In this document: positions 8,768-16,939 of the stretch, piece by piece
Layout of the letters: each line of letters begins with the position of its first letter
Numbering within the stretch: position 1 is the first letter of the stretch
Source of the DNA: Miltoncostaea sp963770865
GTDB taxonomy: Bacteria > Actinomycetota > Thermoleophilia > Miltoncostaeales > Miltoncostaeaceae
DNA: 64,000 nucleotides
Direction: 5' to 3'
Assembly: GCA_963770865.1 (NCBI GenBank)
Contig: CAVYRD010000010.1
Span: 283,971 to 347,970, forward strand
Translations under genes and position numbers: made by a program
Notes under the pieces: generated by a model
The model's input: only the letters and a program-made list of their open reading frames with translations
Told to the model about the DNA's origin: nothing
Databases searched by the model: none

Positions 8768-11571
8768 ATGCCGGACACGCTTGGGGGCTTCCCCTATCGG
8801 CGGCTGGAGTTCGATCGCAACGGCAAGCTCGTGGGCCGCGGCCAGGAGGCGGCGCTGCGCTCCGGGGCATGGGCCGGGATCGACGAGGTCATGGTCATCA
8901 GCCACGGCTGGAACAACGACCATGAGGAGGCCGAGCGCATCTACGCCGGCCTCCTGAACGCAACTGCGCGCGGTCGGCGGCGATCGTCCGCTCGGCGTGG
9001 TCGGGGTGCTCTGGCCCTCGAAGCTCTGGGCCGACGACGAGCCGTCCGGCGGCGGCGCGGCGGCGGCGGGCGGCATCTCCGACGGCGAGCGGGTCGCCCA
9101 CCTGAAGGGCGCCTTCGACGCGACGAACGCCACGCGGATCCTGTCCGAGATGTCCCGTCTCGCCGAGGCGAAGCCCGCCGACGAGGAATCCCTGCGGCGG
9201 TTCCACCTGCTCCTCACGAGGCTGGTGACCGCCCCGGGCGACGAGGCCGGCGCCGAGGACGCCGACCTCGGGCTCGCCGAGACCGACCCGATCGAGCTGT
9301 TCCGGCTGCTCGCCGACGCCGGCGGGCCCGCCGAGCCCGGCCCGGACGAGGGCGGGGCCGCGGGGCTCGGCGACGGGTTCGGCAAGCTGTGGTCCGGCGC
9401 GCTGTCGGCGCTGCGGTCCGCCACCTACTGGTCGATGAAGGCGCGCGCCGGCCGGATCGGCCGGGAGGGGCTCGGACCGGTCATATCGCGCTGGCAGGCC
9501 GCGGTGCCGGCGCTGCGGGTGCACCTCGTGGGCCACAGCTTCGGCGCCCGCCTGGTCTCGTACGCCCTCAGCGGGCTCACGCTGCCGCCCGCACCGGGCC
9601 GCTCGCCGGTGAGGTCGCTGGTCCTGTTGCAGGGGGCCTTCTCGCACTTCGCGTTCGCCGCGAAGCTCCCGTTCCGCGACGGCGCCGGGGCCCTCAGCAC
9701 CATGCAGCAGCGCGTCGACGGCCCGATCGTCGTCACCCACACGCGCTTCGACCTGGCCCTCGCGAACCTCTACACCGCCGCGTCGCTCGCGAAGGGCGAC
9801 GACGCCGCCGCGGCGGAGGACCGCTTCTACCGCTGGGGCGCGATGGGGCACGACGGGGCCCAGGCGGTCAACGCGGCGGCGGCCGTGGCCGGCCCCGCCG
9901 GGACCGGCTACCCGCTCACCCCCGGGGCCTTCCTCAACGTCGACTGCAACGCCGTCATCAAGGCGGGCGGCGGGGTGGCGGGGGCCCACTCCGACCTCTT
10001 CCACCCGGAGGTCGGCTGGCTGCTGGCGTCCGCGTCGTCCGCCGCGGCCGAGCCGCCCGCCGGGCCGGCCGCGGACGTCCGCGGGCCGGCGCCCGAGCCG
10101 CTGCTGATGAACGCGGTGCTCGCGGAGGCGGTGGTCAACCCGGACGAGCGGGCCCGGATGAACCTGCCCACCGAGGAGGGCGAGCCCTTCTGGATGGTCT
10201 TCGAGCTCAACCTGCGCCACCGGGACACGCTCGAGGGCGCGCGCAAGGCGTTCCTCGCGCTCTTCAGGGAGAACCTGCCCGGCCGCGGCGCGCCGGAGCC
10301 CGTGACCAACACCTTCGTCCGGGCCCACGTGAGCGTCGCCGAGGCGCGCGCGCTCGTGCGCGCCGACGAGAAGCGCCCGCCCGCGGAGCGCGCCATCTAC
10401 CGGGTCTGGCCCGACTTCCCCGTCAGGCCGCTGATCGACCGCTCGACGCCGACCGTGAAGGCCGACGCCGCCCAGCGCTCGTACCACGCCAGCGGGCGGG
10501 GGATCACGTGGGCCGTGATCGACTCCGGCATCGACGCCGGCCATCCGCACTTCGCCGGCCGGCCCTGCCTCACGGGCGACGTCGCGGGCCTGCACCGCGA
10601 CTTCACGGTGGCGGGGAACCCCGGGCCCGAGACCGCCGCGTCCGCCCTGACGGACGCGTTCGGCCACGGATCGCACGTGGCCGGGATCATCGCGGGCGGC
10701 CTGGCCGCGGACCTCCAGGCCGCGCCCGTCGTCGGCGAGCACGACGCGGGCGCGGAGAGCGCCATGACCCGGATCGTGCCGCGGCAGGTGACAGAGGCGG
10801 CGCTCCTCTCCGGCGTCGCGCCCGAGTGCCGGCTGGTGAGCCTGAAGGTGCTCGACGGCTCGGGCTCGGGACAGTCCTCGAACATCCTGCGCGCGCTGCG
10901 CTACGTCCGCGAGGAGGTCAACGGGGCGGGGCGCCTGCTCAACATCCAGGGCGTCAACCTGAGCGTCGGCTACGAGTTCGACGCCAAGTGGTTCGCCTGC
11001 GGCCAGAGCCCGATGTGCGTCGAGGTCGACCGCCTGGTGAGGTCGGGCGTGGTCGTCGTGGTCGCGGCGGGCAACACGGGGTACGGCCTCCAGAACGCCG
11101 ACCAGCGCGGCACGCGCACGGGCCTCGACCCTGACGATCAACGACCCGGGCAACGCCGAGCTGGCCATCACGGTCGGCTCGACCCACCGGGACATGCCGC
11201 ACACCTACGGCGTGTCGTACTTCTCGTCGAAGGGGCCGACGGGCGACGGCCGCATGAAGCCCGACCTCGTGGCGCCCGGCGAGCGCATCACCTCGGTGGC
11301 GGCGGGCGCGCGCCTGGCCGAGCTCTGCGCGTCGCTCGGGACCCCCCAGACGCCGGGCATGCCGGCCTACATCGACGACAACGGCACGAGCATGGCGGCC
11401 CCGTTCGTCTCGGGCGCGATCGCGGCCTTCCTGTCCATCCGCCGCGAGTTCATCGGCCGGCCCGAGCGCGTCAAGCGCCTGTTCATGGAGACGGCGACGC
11501 CCCTCGGGCGGGCCGAGAACTTCGAGGGGAAGGGGCTCCTCGACCTCATGAGGGCGATCGCGTCGGTCTAG
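8768..11571 (+). CDS. Alpha/beta-hydrolase fused to a subtilisin-like serine protease, two frame breaks
   Basis: One long protein of about 933 residues once two single surplus bases are removed. Residues of about 1-330 are hydrolase-like: VMVISHGWNNDHEEA at the start and the nucleophile elbow VHLVGHSFGARLVS near 9520. Residues of about 560-930 form an S8 subtilase with all three catalytic motifs: WAVIDSGIDAGHPHF (Asp, about 10515), GHGSHVAGIIAGG (His, about 10670) and DNGTSMAAPFVSG (Ser, about 11385). There is no signal peptide, so it is probably intracellular. Frame breaks: about 8959-8962 (N-terminal part into the hydrolase) and about 11128-11133 in the CCC run before LTINDPGNAE. The ATG at 8768 follows GAGGGGGG. 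Two stacked serine-hydrolase folds suggest a self-contained proteolytic or processing enzyme; the substrate is unknown. Confidence 0.8.
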
Positions 11572-11610
11572 GCACCGGTCCCGGCCGCGCCGTCCGAGGC
11601 CGCGGGTTCA

Positions 11611-12279
11611 ATGCCTGCGATGGCGGACTCCCCAGAGGCCCTCGTGCCGCCCCGGCCCCGCGTCACCCTCGGGGTCGACCCGGGCCTCGCCTCGACCGGC
11701 TACGCGCTGATCGCCGGGCCGCCCTCGCGCCCCCGCGTGGTCGCGCTCGGCACGGTGAGGACCTCGCCGCGCACGGCCCACCCGGAGCGGCTCCGCGCGA
11801 TCCACGACCGCATCGCGGCCCTGCTGGCCGAGCACGCCGTCGAGGCGGCCGCCGTGGAGGCCTGGTTCGTGCACCCGGTGAGCCGCTCGGCGATGGGGAT
11901 GGCCGAGGCCCGGGGCGCGATCCTGGTGGCGCTCGCGTCGGCCGGGGTGGACGTCGTGGAGTACTCGCCCAACACGATCAAGCAGTCGGTCACCGGCTCC
12001 GGCGGCGCCGACAAGACCCAGGTGCGGGCCATGGTCGGGCGCCTCACCGGCGCCGCCCCCGACTCGGACCACGCGGCCGACGCCCTCGCCGCGGCGGGGC
12101 CATCTGCGCGCGCTAGTGAGCGGTCGGCCAACGGACAAGGGGCGTGCGTCTCGCCGAGCGAAAACCGAGCGATCCGGATGGCCGCACGCGATGCCGGGGG
12201 CATCGGCGTTGACGCGGACGCCGGAGGGCGACGGTTTGCGCCGGCGGACGTGCGGCCGGCGTTGGACGGCCGCACGTGA
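11611..12279 (+). CDS. ruvC: Holliday junction resolvase RuvC
   Basis: Dimeric nuclease that cuts the four-way junctions moved by RuvAB. Catalytic residues are visible: Asp in LGVDPGLASTGYA, Glu in AAVEAWFVHP, and the His...Asp pair in SDHAADALAAA (the Thermus-like His variant of the usual Asp). The resolvase body ends there, at about residue 164. The remaining 55 residues up to the stop at 12277-12279 are unlike any RuvC and use poorer codons. A one-base change near 12100 would instead give a normal short C-terminus ending at about 12116. The stop overlaps the ruvA GTG (GTGA), so the printed frame cannot be dismissed. Confidence 0.9.
   Translation: MPAMADSPEALVPPRPRVTLGVDPGLASTGYALIAGPPSRPRVVALGTVRTSPRTAHPERLRAIHDRIAALLAEHAVEAAAVEAWFVHPVSRSAMGMAEARGAILVALASAGVDVVEYSPNTIKQSVTGSGGADKTQVRAMVGRLTGAAPDSDHAADALAAAGPSARASERSANGQGACVSPSENRAIRMAARDAGGIGVDADAGGRRFAPADVRPALDGRT
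12248..12277 (+). promoter_or_regulatory. Perfect 11-bp hairpin overlapping the ruvA start codon
   Basis: ACGTGCGGCCG at 12248-12258 is complementary to 12267-12277, with an 8-base loop. The right arm contains the first two bases of the ruvA GTG. If it forms in the mRNA it would hide the start, which has no clear ribosome-binding site. It could also be a DNA operator. Confidence 0.4.
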
Positions 12280-12863
12280 TCCGATCCATCAGGGGGCGCG
12301 TCCTGGCGCACGAGCCGGACGGCCCGGTGGTCGAGGTCGGCGGGGTGGGCCTGCTCGTGCGCGTGTCGTCGACCACCGGCGCCACGCTGCCGGCGGCCGG
12401 CGCGGAGACGGCGCTCTCGACGGTCCTGGTGGTGCGCGAGGAGTCGCTCGATCTCTTCGGCTTCGCCACGCCGGCCGAGCGGGCCCTGTTCGAGGCGTTC
12501 ACGTCGGTGAGCGGCGTCGGCCCGCGGCTGGCGCTGGCGCTCTGCTCGGTGGCCGAGCCCGACGACCTGCGGCTGGCGATCGCGCGCGGCGACAGCGCGC
12601 GCCTGCAGACGGCGAGCGGCGTCGGCAAGCGCACGGCCGAGCGCATCGTGCTGGAGCTGCGCGACCGCCTCGGCTCCCTGGCCGGCGCGCCCGCGCCCGG
12701 CGGGGGGGCCGCGCCCGCCGACCAGCACCTCACCGCCCGCGACGGCCTCGTGGCCCTCGGCTTCGCGGTCGACGAGGCCGACGCCGCCCTGGCCGACGCG
12801 CCCGGCGGCCTCGACGCCGAGGGCCTCGTGCGCCACGGCCTGGCCCGGCTGAGGCGCCCGTGA
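12276..12863 (+). CDS. ruvA: Holliday junction DNA helicase subunit RuvA
   Basis: The tetrameric junction-binding subunit that loads RuvB. The 195 residues start MIRSIRGRV, the usual RuvA N-terminal barrel. Two helix-hairpin-helix motifs follow: FTSVSGVGPRLALALCS (about residues 73-90) and TASGVGKRTAERIVLEL (about 110-127). A flexible Gly/Pro linker precedes the C-terminal RuvB-contacting domain ARDGLVALGFAVDEADAAL. It starts in the ruvC stop and its own stop overlaps the ruvB GTG, so ruvA and ruvB are translationally coupled. Confidence 0.97.
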   Translation: MIRSIRGRVLAHEPDGPVVEVGGVGLLVRVSSTTGATLPAAGAETALSTVLVVREESLDLFGFATPAERALFEAFTSVSGVGPRLALALCSVAEPDDLRLAIARGDSARLQTASGVGKRTAERIVLELRDRLGSLAGAPAPGGGAAPADQHLTARDGLVALGFAVDEADAALADAPGGLDAEGLVRHGLARLRRP

Positions 12864-13927
12864 GCGACGAGGGCGCCTGGGGCACCGACCCCGAGGCCAT
12901 CGGCCCCGAGGAGCGCATCGTCGCCGGCGAGGCGATGGGCCCCGAGGACGAGGTGGACGTCTCGCTGCGCCCGCGGCGCCTGGACGACTTCATCGGCCAG
13001 GAGGGCGTGCGCCAGCAGCTCGCGATCTTCCTCGAGGCCGCCCGCCAGCGCGGGGAGGCGCTCGACCACGTGCTCCTGGCCGGGCCGCCGGGGCTCGGCA
13101 AGACCTCGCTGGCCGCCATCGTGGCGGCCGAGATGGGCGTGGGCTTCCACGTCACGAGCGGCCCGATCCTGGAGCGCAAGGGCGACCTGGCGGCCGTCCT
13201 GACCGCCCTCGAGCCGCACGACGTGCTGTTCATCGACGAGATCCACCGTCTCAACCGCGCGATCGAGGAGGTGCTCTACCCGGCGATGGAGGACTTCCAG
13301 CTCGACGTGGTCCTCGGCCAGGGGCCCTCGGCGCGCACCCTGCGGCTCGACCTGCCGCACTTCACGCTGGTCGGCGCCACCACCCGCACGGGGCTGCTCA
13401 CCACGCCCCTGCGGGCGCGCTTCGGCGTCTTCCACCGTCTCGACTACTACCGCCCGCCGGAGCTCGCGGCCATCGTCCGCCGCTCGGCGCGCCTGCTCGA
13501 CGTCGACATCGACGACGAGGGCGCCGCCGCCCTGGCCGCCCGGGCCCGCGGCACGCCGCGCATCGTCAACCGGCTGCTGAGGCGCGTGCGCGACGTGGCC
13601 CAGGTGCGCGGCCACGCGGTGGTCGACCGCGGCGTGGCCGAGGACGCGCTCGAGCTGCTCGAGGTGGACGCCCTCGGGCTCGAGGAGCTCGACCGCCGCA
13701 TCCTGCGCCTGCTGGCCGACACCTTCGAGGGCCGGCCGGTCGGGCTGGGCACGCTCGCCGACAGCGTGGGGGAGTCGCCCGACACGATCGAGGACGTCTA
13801 CGAGCCGTTCCTGCTGCAGGAGGGCCTCATCACGCGCACCCCGCGCGGGCGGATGGCGACCCCGCGGGCCTACCGGCACCTGGGGATCGAACCCCCGGCG
13901 GACCCCGGCCAGCCGGGGCTGTTCTGA
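12860..13927 (+). CDS. ruvB: Holliday junction branch-migration ATPase RuvB
   Basis: Hexameric AAA+ motor that drives branch migration with RuvA. The 355 residues show LDDFIGQEGVRQQL, Walker A AGPPGLGKTSLA (about residues 72-83), Walker B DVLFIDEIHRLNR (about 120-132), sensor 1 LVGATTRTGLLT, the arginine-finger region PLRARFGVFHRLDYY and the winged-helix end PRGRMATPRAYRHLG. The N-terminal 30 residues before the core are acidic and variable. The GTG at 12860 overlaps the ruvA stop. Confidence 0.97.
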   Translation: MSDEGAWGTDPEAIGPEERIVAGEAMGPEDEVDVSLRPRRLDDFIGQEGVRQQLAIFLEAARQRGEALDHVLLAGPPGLGKTSLAAIVAAEMGVGFHVTSGPILERKGDLAAVLTALEPHDVLFIDEIHRLNRAIEEVLYPAMEDFQLDVVLGQGPSARTLRLDLPHFTLVGATTRTGLLTTPLRARFGVFHRLDYYRPPELAAIVRRSARLLDVDIDDEGAAALAARARGTPRIVNRLLRRVRDVAQVRGHAVVDRGVAEDALELLEVDALGLEELDRRILRLLADTFEGRPVGLGTLADSVGESPDTIEDVYEPFLLQEGLITRTPRGRMATPRAYRHLGIEPPADPGQPGLF

Positions 13928-13971
13928 CCGCGCGGGGCCGCCCTGGGCTGGCGGACGGCCCCCGCGGCTCG

Positions 13972-13977
13972 TAGAGT
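13972..13977 (+). promoter_or_regulatory. Candidate -10 element, leaderless type
   Basis: TAGAGT with 6 bases to the ATG at 13984 and no ribosome-binding site. Confidence 0.45.
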
Positions 13978-13983
13978 CGGGCG

Positions 13984-14388
13984 ATGGCGCAGACCGTGAA
14001 CGACGTGATGGGCCCCGTGAAGGTGCGCGTGACCCCCGCCGACACCCTCCGGGCCGTCGCCGTGGCCCTCGCCGACGCGCGCACCGGCCTCGGCATCGTC
14101 GAGGTCCAGGGCGGCGGCGTCATCACCGAGCGGGATGTCCTGCGGGCCATCGCCGAGGGCACCGACCTCGACTCCGAGACGGCCGGCGACCACATGACCG
14201 CCGACCCGGTGTCCGTGCCGGGCTCGATGCCGCTCGGCGACGCGTGCGACCTGATGATCTCGCGCAACGTGCGCCACCTGCTGGTGGCCGAGGGCGACGA
14301 GCTGATCGGCGTCCTCAACATGCGCGACGTGGTCGGCGTCCTCTCGGGCGCCGCCCCGCTCGGCGAGGTGCCGCCCGCGCGCGAGTAG
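13984..14388 (+). CDS. Tandem CBS-domain protein
   Basis: A stand-alone 134-residue Bateman module. CBS repeat 1 starts VNDVMGPVKVRVTPADTL and ends GVITERDVLRAIAEG; repeat 2 starts DHMTADPVSVPGSM and ends ELIGVLNMRDVVGVLSG. Such proteins bind adenine nucleotides or SAM and regulate partners. No partner gene is adjacent: it converges on a glycosyltransferase gene. It probably has its own leaderless promoter. Confidence 0.9.
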   Translation: MAQTVNDVMGPVKVRVTPADTLRAVAVALADARTGLGIVEVQGGGVITERDVLRAIAEGTDLDSETAGDHMTADPVSVPGSMPLGDACDLMISRNVRHLLVAEGDELIGVLNMRDVVGVLSGAAPLGEVPPARE

Positions 14389-14425
14389 TCGGGGCGGATG
14401 CCGCGCGCGCGGACCTCGTGAGGCG

Positions 14426-15711
14426 CTAGCCGGCGGAGCTCCCGGCGCGGTCCCTGACGCGGCCGGCGCGCAGGGCCGCGGGGGTGTTGCGGACCAGGTC
14501 GACCGGGTTGCGGCGCAGGTTGTAGCGCAGGCCGACCGGCGGGCGGCGGCGTGCGCGCCGCGTTGGCCTCGGCGATCTCGCGGTAGACGCCCTCGACGCG
14601 GCGGGCCACCTGCGGCCACGAGTAGCGCTCGACCGACGATCTCGCGGCCGCGGGCGCCCCAGTCGGCGCGAAGGGCCGCGTCGTCGAGCTGCTCGGCGAT
14701 GCCGGCGGCGAGATCGCGCGGGTCGTCGGGGGCCACGAAGCGCCCGGGGGCGCCGTCGCGGATCACCTGGCGGAAGCCGATGTTGTCGGCGCAGACGACC
14801 GGCGTGCCGCTGGCCATCGCCTCGAGCAGCACGACGCCGAACGAGGCCAGCACGCAGGGTGACGCGAAGACCGTGGCCTCGCGGTAGAGGCGGGGGCGCT
14901 CCTTGTCGAGCAGGCCGAGCCACTCGACGCGGTCCCAGACGCCGAGGCTCTTGGCCTGGTGGTGGTACTTGGGGCGCAGCGGCCCGTCGCCGACGACCTG
15001 GATCACGAAGTCGCGCCCCTCGTCCTTCAGGATGCGCGCCGCCTCGAGCAGGGTCGGCAGGCCGTTGCGCGGGTCGAAGCGGCCCATGAAGAGGATGCGC
15101 GGCGGTCCCTCCGGCCGGCTCTCGCCCGGCCCGAGCGGGCGGTAGAGGTCGGTGTCGACGCCGTTCGGGATGATGTCGAAGACCTGGTCGCCGAAGTACG
15201 GCCGCAGCGCGGTGACGCAGGCGTCGGAGACGGCGATCAGGCGGTCGGTGCGCGCCATCGTGCTGCGCACGTAGGCGAAGAAGTACTCATAGCCCCAGTG
15301 GCCGCCCTCGAAGTACGTGTGGAACGTGCCGACGTTGACCGGCGCGCGCGAGGTGCGCAGCGCCCAGAGCGTGACCATGGGGGAGGCGAGGCCCTGGGCG
15401 TGGACCACGTCCATGCCGCGCAGGGCGCGCGCGACGCGGGCCTTGACCCCGATGCCGACGCTGACGCGCGCCACCGAGCCGTTCGACACCAGCGGCATCG
15501 AGATGCCGACCCGCTCGGTGCGGTAGCCGTGGACCGACAGGTTCTCCGCGTCGATCGCCCGGGCCCGCGCCTTCATGCCGATCGGCGCCTTGCTGGTGAG
15601 CACCGTGACCTCGTGGCCCATCGCGACCAGCTCGCGGCTGAGGTTGTGGACGTGCTCCGGCACGCCCCCGAGCACCGGGTAGGCGTACTCGGTGACCATC
15701 GCGATCCTCAT
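14426..15711 (-). CDS. GT4-family glycosyltransferase (PimB-like), two frame breaks near the C-terminus
   Basis: A GT-B fold retaining glycosyltransferase, probably a cytosolic membrane-surface mannosyl- or glucosyltransferase acting on a lipid. Motifs: AYPVLGGVPEHVHNLSREL (acceptor domain), FHTYFEGGHW, DIIPNGVDTDLYRP (domain linker), ILFMGRFDPRNGL and CVLASFGVVLLEAMASG. The first Glu of the EX7E motif is replaced by Ala, a variant also seen in other GT4 enzymes. The frame breaks at about 14630-14636 (just after GREIV) and again at about 14535-14545, then ends with RYNLRRNPVDLVRNTPA. Two surplus bases account for both. The ATG at 15711 overlaps the stop of the PAP2 gene, so the two act as a pair, perhaps in phosphoinositide-mannoside-type glycolipid synthesis. 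Confidence 0.85.
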
Positions 15712-16472
15712 GTCGCCGGCGCCTTCTGCCACGGGCGCAGCAGGTCGGGCCCGGAGAGGCGCGCGACGAGCAGGAGGCCCAGGAGCACCGTCGTGACGCC
15801 GCCCACGCCGTCGAGCCACCAGTGGTTGGCCGTCGCCATCACCGTGAAGAGCATCCCGATGGGCCACAGCAGCGCCAGCCAGCGCCAGGGCGACGGGCGC
15901 AGCACCATGATCAGGGTCAGCGCGAACATGAACGTGTAGCCCACGTGCATCGAGGGCATCGCGGCGAACTCGTTGCGGAAGGGCTGGAACCAGTCCAGCG
16001 ACCCGCCGAGCTTCAGGCTCTCCCTGGTCGGGTCGGCGAGGCCGATCTCCGACAGGCGCGGCGGCGCGAGCGGGATGAGCCAGTAGCCCACGATCGCGAG
16101 CCCGTTCGTGACCCAGAACCAGTTGCGGAAGAACGCGAAGTTCTCGCGCCGGCGGAACCACATGAACAGGAACATCGCGACGAAGCCCGTCGTGTGGGCC
16201 AGCGTGTAGACCCAGGTGGTGAGGAACTTCGCGATCGCGTCGGCCTGCACCCAGTCGTGCAGGTGCGGCTCGACGAACAGGCCGAGCGCCTTCTCGGCGT
16301 CGATCACGTCGTGCGCGTGCGCCAGGGGCCGCGTGATGTCCTCCACCGCCACCATGTCGCGCGCCCACTCGTAGGCCACGTTCAGCAGCAGGAAGAGGAC
16401 CAGCTCGGCGGCGAGGGGCCAGCGGGCGTACCAGGCGCGCGCGAGCGGCGAAGGGCTGGCGGCGACCGTCAC
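15708..16472 (-). CDS. PAP2-superfamily integral membrane phosphatase/transferase (inositol-phosphotransferase type)
   Basis: A 254-residue protein with about six membrane helices and the PAP2 active-site motifs: PSMHVGYTF at about 175-183 and ANHWWLDGVGG at about 217-227, supplying the catalytic His and the His-Asp dyad. The long N-terminal region and AHTTGFVAMFLFMWFRRREN resemble the PAP2_3 subgroup (inositol-phosphorylceramide-synthase-like). It presumably hydrolyses or transfers a lipid phosphate. It is the first gene of a two-gene unit with the glycosyltransferase. The GTG start at 16472 lies 8 bases after TACGTT, so it may be leaderless. Confidence 0.85.
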   Translation of the reverse strand: MTVAASPSPLARAWYARWPLAAELVLFLLLNVAYEWARDMVAVEDITRPLAHAHDVIDAEKALGLFVEPHLHDWVQADAIAKFLTTWVYTLAHTTGFVAMFLFMWFRRRENFAFFRNWFWVTNGLAIVGYWLIPLAPPRLSEIGLADPTRESLKLGGSLDWFQPFRNEFAAMPSMHVGYTFMFALTLIMVLRPSPWRWLALLWPIGMLFTVMATANHWWLDGVGGVTTVLLGLLLVARLSGPDLLRPWQKAPAT

Positions 16473-16615
16473 GGAGGTTCAACGTAGCACGCCCCGCGGC
16501 CGATCCTGGGCGCGACAGGGGCCCCCGGGGGCGTCCCGGCCCTTTGCTATCGTCGCCCGCGCCGGACCCTGTTTCGCGCCGGTGGATCCCTGCCGCCCGA
16601 GGAAGGTGCGCCCCG

Positions 16616-16930
16616 ATTCAACTGGTGATCATCTACATCCTGGTCTTCGGCGGGCTGATCTACCTCGTCGGCATCCGGCCGCAGCAGCGCCGCCGCCGGG
16701 AGCTCGCGAACATCATGAGCCGCCTGTCGGCGGGCGACGAGGTCGTGACCGTCTCCGGCATCTACGGCACGGTGACCGAGGTGGAGGACGGCGAGACGGT
16801 CCTGCTGGAGGTCGCCGAGGACGTCGACATCCGGATCGCCAAGGTGTCGATCGCGCGCGTCCTGTCGCAGCCCCCGGCCGAGGAGGCCGAGGCGCCCGTG
16901 ACCGACGACGCCCCCGCCGACGCGACCTAG
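16616..16930 (+). CDS. yajC: YajC, Sec translocase accessory subunit, probable ATT start
   Basis: Small single-span membrane partner of SecDF-SecYEG. The helix VIIYILVFGGLIYLVGI is followed by the signature RPQQRRRRE and the cytosolic domain AGDEVVTVSGIYGTVTEVED. Start choice: GAGGAAGG (16599-16606) sits 9 bases before ATT 16616, giving Met-Ile-Gln-Leu-Val-Ile-Ile. The next ordinary start, GTG 16625, is 18 bases from that site, and a TTG at 16544 would add an implausible Arg/Pro-rich leader. About 104 residues. secDF follows 9 bases later. Confidence 0.88.
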   Translation: MQLVIIYILVFGGLIYLVGIRPQQRRRRELANIMSRLSAGDEVVTVSGIYGTVTEVEDGETVLLEVAEDVDIRIAKVSIARVLSQPPAEEAEAPVTDDAPADAT

Positions 16931-16939
16931 GCGCAGCGC

